From: JBCCGL01 sp039029275
Lineage (GTDB): Bacteria > Pseudomonadota > Gammaproteobacteria > JBCCGL01
Length of the DNA stretch: 64,000 nucleotides
Direction: 5' to 3'
Assembly (NCBI GenBank): GCA_039029275.1
Contig: JBCCGL010000008.1
Span: 1-64,000 of the forward strand
This document shows positions 28,499 through 37,742 of the stretch, in pieces. The notes under the pieces are model-generated. The model was not told the DNA's origin. It saw nothing but the letters and a program-made list of their open reading frames with translations, and made no database searches. How positions within the stretch are numbered: position 1 is the stretch's first letter; every line of letters begins with the position of its first letter. A program made the translations under genes and the position numbers.

Positions 28499-29062
28499 TT
28501 AACTTAACTGCGATTGCGCTTCAGCGCTTGTCACAACGGTACAAAACTCACCGTTCAAACTCGCCAGATTAATCTCATGCATTTCATCGGCGCTGTAGTA
28601 TTTGCCGTTGTGCCCGATGCGTTCAAACGTTGCAGTCGCATTACCAACGAGGCGAACATTAAAACCCAGATTGGCAGCCATGCGAACACACGTTGATACG
28701 CAGTGGTCCGTCGTTAAGCCAACAATAACCAGATCAGAGATGCCGGAAGCGTGAAGATGACGTTCCAGATCGGTTCCGATAAACGCGCTGTTAACTGTTT
28801 TCTCAAACAGCGCTTCGCTATCGCGCGGTGTTGCACAATCTTTTATTGCATTGCCGGGAAGCTCCGGCCGCAGCGCAGAATTTTCTTCGGTTGAGTTGTG
28901 TTTGACGTGAACAACGGGCGCGTCGTGTTTGCGCCAATGCGAGATAAGACGCGCTATATTGGATTCTGCATCCGGGTTATTGCGTTTACCCAATGCGGGG
29001 TTGTCCAAACCCTCTTGAACGTCGATGACCAAAAGTGCTGTTTTATAAATAGGCTCGTTCAT
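28499..29062 (-). CDS. Isochorismatase-family cysteine hydrolase
   Basis: This 187-residue hydrolase has the catalytic triad of the family: Asp14 (LLVIDVQ), a Lys (FEKTVNSAF) and the nucleophile Cys (TTDHCVSTC). Members cleave amides or vinyl ethers, for example nicotinamide, N-carbamoylsarcosine and isochorismate. The second half (VRLVGNATATF) fits the small-amide hydrolase branch. Its start overlaps the stop of the DUF3565 gene by four bases, so they are co-translated. Substrate unknown. Confidence 0.88.
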   Translation of the reverse strand: MNEPIYKTALLVIDVQEGLDNPALGKRNNPDAESNIARLISHWRKHDAPVVHVKHNSTEENSALRPELPGNAIKDCATPRDSEALFEKTVNSAFIGTDLERHLHASGISDLVIVGLTTDHCVSTCVRMAANLGFNVRLVGNATATFERIGHNGKYYSADEMHEINLASLNGEFCTVVTSAEAQSQLS

Positions 29063-29517
29063 CTCGAATAAAATTCCACAAAAAATTTTACCTCACCGTT
29101 TGCCGCAACATTGTGCAGCATTGTTGGCGGGATAATGCCGAATTTTTCTTGAGACAAAACAAACGTCTGCTCCTCGGGTTCGCACACGTTGTAAATCAGC
29201 TCGCCTTCGACAACGTTAATCACACCCCACACACCTTTTTTCGTGTTGTGATCCCGCTGCAAACCGGCTGGAATCGAGTCCTGATTAAATTCCGGTGTTC
29301 GACGCTGTGCAACCAGACCATCCGGAAACTCAAGCCTGTCACAGCGCACGCAGTTTAGCTCGCTGCCAAGTTTTTCTTGTCGGCCTTCCTCCGTTTCTAC
29401 CCATGGCCGATTGGTAAACGGCGGTTGGTTGCGCACGTGCTGATTGTGAAAACAATCGAGCTCTGCGACCCAGTCACCTTCGTCGTCTTTGTGGTAGCCA
29501 GTAATCTGTCGTTTCAT
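29059..29517 (-). CDS. DUF3565-DUF1971 protein (TehB N-terminal-like cupin)
   Basis: From the ATG at 29517 this 152-residue protein has a DUF3565 domain (about 1-62, MKRQITGYHKDDEGDWVAEL, with a CVRC pair) and a DUF1971 cupin-like domain (about 64-150, GVWGVINVVEGELIYNV, IIPPTMLHNV). The latter resembles the small domain attached to tellurite-resistance protein TehB in some bacteria. Both domains are known fused in other Proteobacteria. A role in binding or sensing a small molecule or metal is possible; function is not established. Confidence 0.85.
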   Translation of the reverse strand: MKRQITGYHKDDEGDWVAELDCFHNQHVRNQPPFTNRPWVETEEGRQEKLGSELNCVRCDRLEFPDGLVAQRRTPEFNQDSIPAGLQRDHNTKKGVWGVINVVEGELIYNVCEPEEQTFVLSQEKFGIIPPTMLHNVAANGEVKFFVEFYSR

Positions 29518-29763
29518 TGATTTGATACTGTCTGGAATGACTTTAGTTGCGGCGTATGCGTCATCGTACACGCCCTGTCAGCACAGCTGATTCTGACACG
29601 TAGGCAACAGAAGGCAAGGTCGTCTGTTGCTTGTCCATACTATTTAACAAGCGACTGGATTGATCGACGCCTAACGAAAATCCACGGGGTCAATTCGACA
29701 CACTGGTTTTGAAATTCCGCGAAATCGAATCAGTATAAATTCAACAACGCAGTGCAAAGACAA

Positions 29764-30231
29764 TCAGGACTGAATTATTGCCGCGCGGACCGCAGAGACC
29801 ATACGCCAACCTATAAACCCAAGCAGCAACATTTTGGCCATTTCCAGCACAACGTAAATATGGTGAGCATTCGACGGCGGCAGCTTAACGCCGGTTCTGA
29901 TCACATCGTTTGTGCGTTCAGCGAGGATCGGCAATAACCAAAAACCCTGCATCAATACAATTGCAAGTAAGACCGCCGCAGGCCAGATTGCAGGAACCGA
30001 TTTGTGATACGCGAACATCGCGACGGCGAGAAGAATCCCGATCACCAGTTCGATTTTTGTAAACAGTCGAAACGTCACTCGACCGACGTCCAGCGCAACC
30101 GGGAACGTTAGCGAAGCGGCCTGAAACTTGACCGGGGTGGCGATCATCGAAACGCCGATGACCGCTCCCAGCCAAAGTACCGCGATGGTCAAGGTGGCAA
30201 ACAGCCAGATATCGTTGGACTCATTGACCAT
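29764..30231 (-). CDS. Four-helix integral membrane protein, unknown function
   Basis: This 155-residue protein has four membrane helices (about 9-29, 58-75, 80-100, 125-148). No recognisable motif or family. It lies between the DUF3565 gene and an aldehyde dehydrogenase, all on the minus strand, with a 192-base gap downstream (29572-29763) in which I see nothing. Confidence 0.7.
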   Translation of the reverse strand: MVNESNDIWLFATLTIAVLWLGAVIGVSMIATPVKFQAASLTFPVALDVGRVTFRLFTKIELVIGILLAVAMFAYHKSVPAIWPAAVLLAIVLMQGFWLLPILAERTNDVIRTGVKLPPSNAHHIYVVLEMAKMLLLGFIGWRMVSAVRAAIIQS

Positions 30232-30278
30232 AACTTCGCTTGCGGTTCACACCTGTTGGTTTCGCAAACGCGCGAAAC

Positions 30279-31712
30279 CTAAGCAGCGTTAATTCCGCTG
30301 ACAACTTTCACCTCGAGGAATTCCTCCAGGCCGAGTTCGCCGCCCTCGCGACCGTTACCGGATTGCTTGTACCCGCCAAACGGCATTCCGGCGGACTGAC
30401 CCACGCCGTTGATGTGCACCATTCCCGCGCGCAGTCTTCCGGCTACGCGGCGCGCGCGCTGCGAGTCGCCGGATTGCAAATACGCGGCGAGGCCATAGGG
30501 CGTGTCGTTCGCGATTGCGATGCCTTCTTCCTCGGTGTCGTAAGGAATCATGCATAGCACCGGCCCGAAAATTTCCTCACGCGCGATCGTCATGTCATTG
30601 TTCACATCAGCGAAAATCGTCGGACGCGCATAGTAGCCCTTGTCCAGACCGTCGGGTCTGCCGGTTCCACCGGCGACCAAACGCGCGCCTTCGTCGATGC
30701 CCGCCTGAATCAGTGTCTGCACCTTGTCGAATTGCACATCACTTACCAGTGGGCCGATGTGACGACCTTGTTCGGTCGGGTCACCAACCTCGACGCGCGC
30801 GCCGATACTGGTTGCGATCTCGACCGCTTCGTCGTAGCGGTTGCGCGGCACTAACATACGAGTCGGTGCGTTGCACGACTGCCCGGTGTTGTTCATACAA
30901 TGCAACACTCCACGTTTGATTGCCGCTTCGAGGTCGGCGTCGTCGAGAATCAGATTGGGGGATTTGCCGCCAAGCTCTTGTGATACACGCTTGATAGTAT
31001 CCGCCGCTGCTTTGGCGACAGCAGTACCCGCGCGGGCAGAACCGGTGAACGTCATCATGTCGATATCCGGGTGTGCCGACATCGCCTCACCGACAACCGT
31101 GCCCTCACCGCTCACGAGATTGAATACCCCGGCAGGAAAGCCCACCTCGTCCATTAACTCGGCAAACAAGAGGCCGGAGAGCGGCGCGATCTCGCTCGGT
31201 TTGAGCACCATGGTGCAGCCCGCAGCGATGGCCGGTGCAACCTTGAGCGCTATTTGGTTCATCGGCCAGTTCCAGGGCGTAATCATGCCGACTACGCCGA
31301 TAGGCTCGCGCAGCATTGTCTCGCCGCTGGCCGTTGTTTGTTCAAATGAATAGCTTTTCAACGCCGCGATTATCGACTGGATATGCGACAGACCCACCGG
31401 TGTCTGTGAGCCCTCGGACAGCGCACGCGGCGCACCCATTTCGGTTGTGATGACATCCGCCATTTCAGCGCTGCGCGCCTCGTAACGGTCTGCCAGCTTT
31501 TGCAGCAAGTCCAGGCGCTCGCTCACGCTGGTTTGGCTGAAAGACTCAAACGCACGCTTCGCCGCAGCGACGGCCAAATCGACGTCTTCTTTACTGCCGA
31601 GTGCCAGGTCGCCCACGCTTTCCTCGGTCGCCGGGTTGACGATCGGCATTGTTCGACTGCCAGTCGGGGCGACCCATTTTCCATCGATATAAAACTGATC
31701 AATTTTGACCAT
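30279..31712 (-). CDS. NAD(P)-dependent aldehyde dehydrogenase
   Basis: This 477-residue enzyme oxidises an aldehyde to the acid. The catalytic C280 (NTGQSCNAPTR) and the base E246 (QELGGKSPNL) are intact, as is the N-terminal cofactor motif (TPWNWPMNQ). The length is usual. The specificity cannot be read. The gene is on the opposite strand from the hydantoinase cluster, with about 300 bases between it and the exporter gene, and might share its pathway. Confidence 0.93.
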   Translation of the reverse strand: MVKIDQFYIDGKWVAPTGSRTMPIVNPATEESVGDLALGSKEDVDLAVAAAKRAFESFSQTSVSERLDLLQKLADRYEARSAEMADVITTEMGAPRALSEGSQTPVGLSHIQSIIAALKSYSFEQTTASGETMLREPIGVVGMITPWNWPMNQIALKVAPAIAAGCTMVLKPSEIAPLSGLLFAELMDEVGFPAGVFNLVSGEGTVVGEAMSAHPDIDMMTFTGSARAGTAVAKAAADTIKRVSQELGGKSPNLILDDADLEAAIKRGVLHCMNNTGQSCNAPTRMLVPRNRYDEAVEIATSIGARVEVGDPTEQGRHIGPLVSDVQFDKVQTLIQAGIDEGARLVAGGTGRPDGLDKGYYARPTIFADVNNDMTIAREEIFGPVLCMIPYDTEEEGIAIANDTPYGLAAYLQSGDSQRARRVAGRLRAGMVHINGVGQSAGMPFGGYKQSGNGREGGELGLEEFLEVKVVSGINAA

Positions 31713-32065
31713 TTTGCAAAAACCTCGATTGTGAACATAAAAAGGAAGGTAACGACAGACGAGCCTGGCAGGACTAGGCTTGGCTCTTAGCCGAATACTT
31801 TCTCAGATTCTGGCGGCAGTGGAGTGGGAAATCAATGATCGAGTGATTGCAGCAAATCGGCGGCGATCAATCCACCCGTTAACGCGTTCATTACACTGTC
31901 CACAGAATGGATTCTCGTGTACAAATGCGCCCCTGAGTTTACGCAACGTCCAATCACCTTCAGATGCGTGGCTAAGCAAACCATCAAGCCAAGACCCTCG
32001 CCAGTTGATCTCTGTTGGACACTCCATCAAGTCATAACGTAAAAAACTGTGCGGATATAAAAAGC
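31713..32065. other. Intergenic region with a possible gene remnant
   Basis: About 350 bases lie between the divergent aldehyde dehydrogenase and the exporter. On the minus strand a 50-codon frame (31832-31984, starting ATG with GAGGG upstream) ends in a protein-like stretch, ALTGGLIAADLLQSLDH. It may be a small gene or the tail of a decayed one; homology is unknown. Divergent promoters are expected here. Confidence 0.35.
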
Positions 32066-32932
32066 GTGAATAGCAATAGCACCCACTCCAGCGGCGTCGT
32101 ATTTATGTTGGCGGCCATGCTGTGTTTACCGGTGGTCGACGCCTTGTCCAAGGTGCTATCTGCGGGATACCCGGCCGAACAAATAACGTTTCTGCGCAAC
32201 GGCGTTCACGCCTTGATTGTCTTGCCGTTCGCGGTTCGAAAATACGGTTCCGCCACGATTGTTCAAAACCTTGGTTTACAACAATGCCTTCGCAGCCTGT
32301 TTTTTGTGGGAATGACAGCGACATACATCTTCGCCTTGCGCTGGATGCCACTTGCTGATGCGCTCGCGATCACGTTTGCCTTTCCATTCGTAATCGTCGC
32401 GCTGTCTCCGTGGTTGCTGGGAGAAGTTGCAGGCTGGCGGCGATGGAGCGCTGTTGCCGTCGGTTTTATCGGCGCGTGTTTTATTATTCGACCCGGGCTG
32501 GGCGAAATGAATACAGGGGTTCCTTTTGCCGTCTGTGCGGCGTTGTGCGCAGCGGGTTACGTGCTGATGACCCGCAAACTGTCCGGCAGCGTGCCCAGCC
32601 TGGTGATGCTTTTGATGCCGGCGCTCATAGGCGCGGCAATGCTCGTTTTTGTGATGCCATTTGTGTGGATTAACCTGACATTCGAAGATACGCTTATCGT
32701 GCTCACCATCGGCGCTGTGGCCGCACTCGCGCACTATTTCATTGTGCTTTCGTACCGGTACGGAGAGGCAAGCCGAATAGCGCCGCTGACCTACACGCAA
32801 ATCTTTTTTGCGACTGCACTGGGGTATTGGATGTTTGGCGACATTCCGGACAAATGGACGGTGTTTGGCATAGCATTGATCATCGCCAGTGCGATTTTCA
32901 TTGGCTGGCGCGAAAGTCGATTAAACAAATAA
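32066..32932 (+). CDS. EamA/DMT-family permease
   Basis: This protein (288 residues from the GTG at 32066; 305 from an ATG at 32015) has ten predicted membrane helices arranged as two EamA repeats, the drug/metabolite transporter superfamily layout. Such permeases often export amino acids or metabolites. It is followed 10 bases later by a LysR regulator and then the hydantoinase genes, so it may move a substrate or product of that pathway. The start is uncertain because neither codon has a strong ribosome site. Confidence 0.88.
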   Translation: MNSNSTHSSGVVFMLAAMLCLPVVDALSKVLSAGYPAEQITFLRNGVHALIVLPFAVRKYGSATIVQNLGLQQCLRSLFFVGMTATYIFALRWMPLADALAITFAFPFVIVALSPWLLGEVAGWRRWSAVAVGFIGACFIIRPGLGEMNTGVPFAVCAALCAAGYVLMTRKLSGSVPSLVMLLMPALIGAAMLVFVMPFVWINLTFEDTLIVLTIGAVAALAHYFIVLSYRYGEASRIAPLTYTQIFFATALGYWMFGDIPDKWTVFGIALIIASAIFIGWRESRLNK

Positions 32933-32942
32933 CGCAGTCTTT

Positions 32943-33860
32943 ATGGCCAGTTTGAACCTCAAACAGCTCGAGGCATTTGTAGAGGTCGCTAACACGGGCA
33001 ACTTCAGACGTGCCGCGGAAAAGCTGAACACGACCCAGCCAAATATCTCCGCTCGAATTTCAGGATTGGAGGCGCAGCTCAACGTTCGTTTGATGGAACG
33101 TGACGCCGGCTCGGTTCGACTCACTCCAATCGGTGAGACGCTGCTGTCCAAGGCGCGCGAAATCCTGCGTGCGCTGGAGGCGTTCACCGCAGCCGCAGGC
33201 GATGACGCGCTGATCAAGGGCAGGCTTCGCCTCGGGGTCACGGAGGTCATCGTACACTCCTGGTTGACCGATTTTCTGGCCGCGTTCAAACACCGTTACC
33301 CCAACATCGACGTCGAGTTGATCGTGGATCTTTCAGTTAATCTGAGTACGGGTTTGTTCAGTCGCTCGATCGATCTCGCGTTCCAGAGCGCCCCCTTTGA
33401 GCGCAAAGCCGGCGGCGTCGTGGAACTCGGTAAATTCGCCATGATGTGGGTCGCTGCGCCCGCACTTGGGTTCGAGCACAACACCCTGACGCTTGCCGAC
33501 ATCGCGCGGCAGCCCATCATCACGCACGCGCGCGGCACGCTGCCATTTGATCAGTTGCGCCATCACATCACTGAATTTCCCGAAATAGCTGTGCGGCTGA
33601 TTCCGTCGACCAATATCGCAGCGTGCATGCAAATGACACTGCAGGGCCTGGGCGCGGCGTGCCTGCCCGAAGTGATGGTGCGCGAAAATCTCGAGAACGG
33701 AAAGCTGATCGCGCTCGACTACATCTGGACGCCGGAGCCACTCAACTTTTTCGCCCGCTTTGAACCCGATGTCGCGCCGGGCTTTGTAGCCCAGGCGGCT
33801 GATCTCGCCAGGCACACCTCGAGTTTGAGTCAGAACCCACTAATTGATAAAAATATCTGA
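32943..33860 (+). CDS. LysR-family transcriptional regulator
   Basis: This 305-residue regulator has the N-terminal winged helix-turn-helix (NLKQLEAFVEVANTGNFRRA, then AAEKLNTTQPNISARISGLE) and a C-terminal periplasmic-binding-like effector domain (about 90-300). Length is standard. It lies between the exporter and the hydantoinase A gene on the same strand, so it probably controls this cluster; the effector is unknown. Confidence 0.95.
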   Translation: MASLNLKQLEAFVEVANTGNFRRAAEKLNTTQPNISARISGLEAQLNVRLMERDAGSVRLTPIGETLLSKAREILRALEAFTAAAGDDALIKGRLRLGVTEVIVHSWLTDFLAAFKHRYPNIDVELIVDLSVNLSTGLFSRSIDLAFQSAPFERKAGGVVELGKFAMMWVAAPALGFEHNTLTLADIARQPIITHARGTLPFDQLRHHITEFPEIAVRLIPSTNIAACMQMTLQGLGAACLPEVMVRENLENGKLIALDYIWTPEPLNFFARFEPDVAPGFVAQAADLARHTSSLSQNPLIDKNI

Positions 33861-33942
33861 TCCAATAGATACAATATAATCATTGGAGCTAATCTTATGC
33901 TCGCGTTAGCCTGTCCTGATTGTTTTACTTAGAGAGAGTTTG

Positions 33943-36018
33943 ATGGCAGTCAATTCAACGCGTCTGGGGGTCGATATCGGCGGAACGTTCACCGATGTCG
34001 TGCTCGAACACAACGATGAACTCTTCTCCACCAAAGTTCTCACCACCTATACGGCACCCGAGGAGGCCATCCTCGACGGCCTGCGGCAGGTTTGCCAGCA
34101 GGCACAAATCCAGACATCGCAGATCCAGCAAGTCATTCACGGAACGACGCTCGCCACCAACGCCTTGATCGAGCGCAGCGGTGCCAGGACCGCCTTAATC
34201 ACTACGCAGGGGTTTCGCGACGTGATCGAGATGCGCCACGAGAACCGCTTTGAACAATACGACCTGAATCTGACCTTGCCAGAGCCGCTGTTGCCAAGGC
34301 ACCAGCGCTACACCGTGTGCGAACGTATCAGCGCAGGCGGCGAAGTGCTGATCGAGCTGCAACGCAGTGACGTTGAAACCGTCGTCGAGCAGATAGCACG
34401 GGCAGGTTACGCAAGCGTTGCGGTTGGTTTGATGCACTCTTATTTAAACGATGCACACGAACGTCTGATTCGCGATGTGCTGGCTGAAAAATTGCCGGAT
34501 GTATCGGTTTCAATTTCCTCTGAAGTCTCGCCGCAAATGCGCGAGTACGAGCGTTTTAACACTGTCGTTGCCAACGCCTACATCAAACCCATGATGGCGA
34601 GCTACCTCAAGCGTTTGCGTGAACGGTTGCGAAACGAGGGCGCGGACTGTCCGGTTTTTCTGATGCACTCCGGCGGCGGAATTGTCTCGATTGAAAGCGC
34701 GGCGGAGTTTCCCGTGCGCCTGGTCGAATCCGGCCCCGCGGGTGGTGCGGTTTTTGCCGCCCACATCGCCGCGCGTTACGGCCTCGACAAGGTGCTGTCG
34801 TTCGATATGGGCGGCACCACGGCGAAAATCTGCTTGATCAAAAATCAGACGCCGAAAACCAGCCGCGTGTTTGAAGTGGCGCGCACCTATCGATTTAAAA
34901 AAGGCTCGGGGATGCCGATCTCGATTCCGGTGATCGATATGGTTGAAATCGGCGCGGGCGGTGGATCGTTGGCGCACGTCGATTCGATGAACCAGATCCG
35001 CGTCGGACCCGAATCCGCCGGCTCGGAGCCGGGCCCTGCGTGCTACGGGCGCGGCGGTGTGCGACCGGCGGTCACCGACGCGGATCTGATCCTCGGCAGG
35101 CTGGATCCGGACAACTTTGCCGGCGGATCGATCAAACTGCACGTAAACAACTCCGCTGAATCGCTAGACCAAACTCTGGGTGGCGAACTCGGTATGGATA
35201 CACAAACCGCGGCATTTGGTCTCTCCGAAGTCGTCGATGAAAACATGGCGAACGCGGCGCGCGTGCACGCGGTCGAAAATGGCGAGGACCTGTCTGAATA
35301 CACGATGATCGCCTTTGGTGGTGCCGCACCCCTGCACGCGGGTCGGTTGTGCGAGAAGCTGGGCGTTGCGCGTTTCCTTGTCCCACCGGGTGCCGGCGTA
35401 GGTTCGGCCATCGGATTTTTACGTGCACCGTTCAGCTTTGAAGCCAATCGCAGTGTGTACATGCGATTGTCCGAATTTGATGCGGCGAGCGTGAAAAAAA
35501 TCATGCTCGAACTCATGCACGAGGCGAGTGGCTTTGTACGCAGTTGCGACGCCGACGCGCACATCAACGCCGAGTTTAAAACCTACGTACGCTACGCCGG
35601 GCAGGGTGAAGAAATTCCCGTCGCGCTGAGCGCAGAGGATGTTGAGCAGCCGGACGCAAAGCGTTATGAACATTTGTTTGAAGTTGCCTATGCGGCGCTT
35701 TTCGGTCGCGTCGTCGACGGAATGGAAATCGAATTTACCGGATGGTCGGCGAATGCGAGCACAGCACGGCCATCGGTCAAGCTGATTGAAGAAGCCCAGG
35801 CGGCTGGCGAATCCGCACAGGTAGGGACTCGGGAGTTGTTTGATCCGGCGCTGGGTGATTCTGTCAGCGCCGCGGTTGTGCAACGTGAGTCGATGACGCA
35901 CGGGCATTTCGCGCAAGGCCCCGCGGCGATCACGGAGGATGAAACAACCATTGTCGTACCTTCGAGTCGCATCGCGGTGTGTCAGCCCGACGGCTGCTTG
36001 GATGTCATTCAAAACTGA
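33943..36018 (+). CDS. Hydantoinase/5-oxoprolinase subunit A
   Basis: This 691-residue ATP-dependent amidohydrolase subunit has the N-terminal phosphate motif GVDIGGTFTD, the Hydantoinase_A core (VIHGTTLATNALIERSGA, HSGGGIVS) and a C-terminal swivelling region. Family members open hydantoin, N-methylhydantoin or 5-oxoproline rings, or carboxylate acetone-type substrates. The ATG at 33943 has GAGAGAG upstream. The B subunit follows after 14 bases. Confidence 0.93.
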   Translation: MAVNSTRLGVDIGGTFTDVVLEHNDELFSTKVLTTYTAPEEAILDGLRQVCQQAQIQTSQIQQVIHGTTLATNALIERSGARTALITTQGFRDVIEMRHENRFEQYDLNLTLPEPLLPRHQRYTVCERISAGGEVLIELQRSDVETVVEQIARAGYASVAVGLMHSYLNDAHERLIRDVLAEKLPDVSVSISSEVSPQMREYERFNTVVANAYIKPMMASYLKRLRERLRNEGADCPVFLMHSGGGIVSIESAAEFPVRLVESGPAGGAVFAAHIAARYGLDKVLSFDMGGTTAKICLIKNQTPKTSRVFEVARTYRFKKGSGMPISIPVIDMVEIGAGGGSLAHVDSMNQIRVGPESAGSEPGPACYGRGGVRPAVTDADLILGRLDPDNFAGGSIKLHVNNSAESLDQTLGGELGMDTQTAAFGLSEVVDENMANAARVHAVENGEDLSEYTMIAFGGAAPLHAGRLCEKLGVARFLVPPGAGVGSAIGFLRAPFSFEANRSVYMRLSEFDAASVKKIMLELMHEASGFVRSCDADAHINAEFKTYVRYAGQGEEIPVALSAEDVEQPDAKRYEHLFEVAYAALFGRVVDGMEIEFTGWSANASTARPSVKLIEEAQAAGESAQVGTRELFDPALGDSVSAAVVQRESMTHGHFAQGPAAITEDETTIVVPSSRIAVCQPDGCLDVIQN

Positions 36019-36032
36019 CAGGAAACAAACGC

Positions 36033-37742
36033 ATGTTGCAAAAAGCTCAATCGGTTTCGTATCAAGTTATGTGGAACCGGCTTATCTCGGTAGTCGAAGA
36101 ACAGGCGCAGGCGCTGGTTCGCACAGCGTTCTCGACGTCAGTGCGCGAGGCAGGCGATCTTTCGGCCGGTGTGTATAACACGCAAGGTCAGATGCTGGCT
36201 CAAGCGGTAACCGGCACGCCCGGCCACGTGAACGCGATGGCCGAATCGGTCGCGCATTTTATTCGCCGAATCGGCTACGAGAATATGTTTGAGGGCGATG
36301 TATACATCACCAATGACCCGTGGGAAGGCACCGGTCATCTGCACGACATCACGGTTGTCACACCTTCATTCTACAAAGGCAATCACGTCGGGTTTTTCGC
36401 CTGCACCGCGCACATCGTGGATATCGGCGGTCGCGGTTTCGGCGCAGATGCGAATTCGGTTTACGAAGAGGGTTTGTACATTCCCATCATGAAGTTCGCT
36501 GAGCGCGGCGAGGTCGATAAAACCTTGATCAACATCGTGCGCGGGAACGTGCGCGAACCGGATCAGGTCGTGGGCGATTTCTACGCACTCGCGACCTGTA
36601 ACGAAATCGGGCATCGACGACTCATCGATATGATGGAAGAGTTCAAACTCGACGATATCAGTGGCGTGGCGGAATACGTTCTGGAGAATTCACGCCGCGC
36701 AACACTCGAGCGCATCAACGCGCTGCCTCACAAAAAAGCGAGCGGATCGATGACGATTGACGGATTCAGCGAGCCCGTCGAATTGTGCGTTGAGATCAAA
36801 TTTCTTAAGGACGAAATCACCTGTGATTTTTCCGGCACGTCGGGCCTCGACAAGAAAGGCATCAACGTTCCGCTCGTATACACCAAAGCCTATGCGTGTT
36901 ACGCGCTTAAGTGCACGCTGGCGCCGGACATTCCAAACAACGCGGCTTCGCTTGCACCGTTCAAGGTCTCCGCACCGGAAAACTCCATTGTAAACGCGGT
37001 ACATCCCGCGCCGGTTGCGCTGCGCCATGTCATCGGTCACATGATCCCGGACACAGTTTTCGACGCGCTGGACAAAATGTTACCGAACACCGTACCGGCC
37101 GAAGGCGCGGGATCGCTGTGCAATTTTCAGGTCTCTTTGCGCCCGCGCACCGACGAGCGGCCACCCGCTCACACGCGCCGTGCTGAAGTACTCACGTTTA
37201 ACTCAGGCGGTTCCGGGGCGCGTCCAAACGCTGACGGTATGAACGCGACTGCGTTTCCATCCGGCGTGATGACCATGCCGGTCGAGGCAACCGAGCACAC
37301 CGGGCCAATCGTGATTTGGCGAAAAGAACTGCGCCCGGACAGCGGCGGCGCGGGAAAGCACCGCGGCGGGCTGGGCCAATTCATGGAAATTGGCGCAATC
37401 GAGGGCCACGAGTTTGATTTTTCCGCGATGTTTGATCGCGTCGATCATCCGGCACGGGGCCGCCAGGGAGGCGAACCCGGCGGTAGCACCTCGATAGGGC
37501 AGGATGACGGCGCGCCCATGCGTGGCAAGGGCAAGCAATTCGTCGCCGCCGGACGAAAAGTCATGCTGGCATTCCCCGGTGGTGCAGGCTACGGCGCACC
37601 GGCAGATCGTGATCCCGCGCTGGTCAAGCGTGACCTCGCGCGCGGCTATATTTCCGAGCAGGTTGCGCGCGACACATACGGTCTTGGCAATGACGATATC
37701 GCCAAGGTTAAACTTGCGGTTGAACGCGGAGAAGCAAAATAA
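36033..37742 (+). CDS. Hydantoinase/5-oxoprolinase subunit B
   Basis: This 569-residue partner of subunit A has the Hydantoinase_B signatures: the N-terminal AFSTSVREAGDLSAGVY stretch, NDPWEGTGHLHD and the C-terminal Gly-rich AFPGGAGYGAP. AGGAAAC lies just before the ATG at 36033. Its TAA stop and the next gene's ATG share bases (TAATG), so these are coupled. Confidence 0.93.
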   Translation: MLQKAQSVSYQVMWNRLISVVEEQAQALVRTAFSTSVREAGDLSAGVYNTQGQMLAQAVTGTPGHVNAMAESVAHFIRRIGYENMFEGDVYITNDPWEGTGHLHDITVVTPSFYKGNHVGFFACTAHIVDIGGRGFGADANSVYEEGLYIPIMKFAERGEVDKTLINIVRGNVREPDQVVGDFYALATCNEIGHRRLIDMMEEFKLDDISGVAEYVLENSRRATLERINALPHKKASGSMTIDGFSEPVELCVEIKFLKDEITCDFSGTSGLDKKGINVPLVYTKAYACYALKCTLAPDIPNNAASLAPFKVSAPENSIVNAVHPAPVALRHVIGHMIPDTVFDALDKMLPNTVPAEGAGSLCNFQVSLRPRTDERPPAHTRRAEVLTFNSGGSGARPNADGMNATAFPSGVMTMPVEATEHTGPIVIWRKELRPDSGGAGKHRGGLGQFMEIGAIEGHEFDFSAMFDRVDHPARGRQGGEPGGSTSIGQDDGAPMRGKGKQFVAAGRKVMLAFPGGAGYGAPADRDPALVKRDLARGYISEQVARDTYGLGNDDIAKVKLAVERGEAK

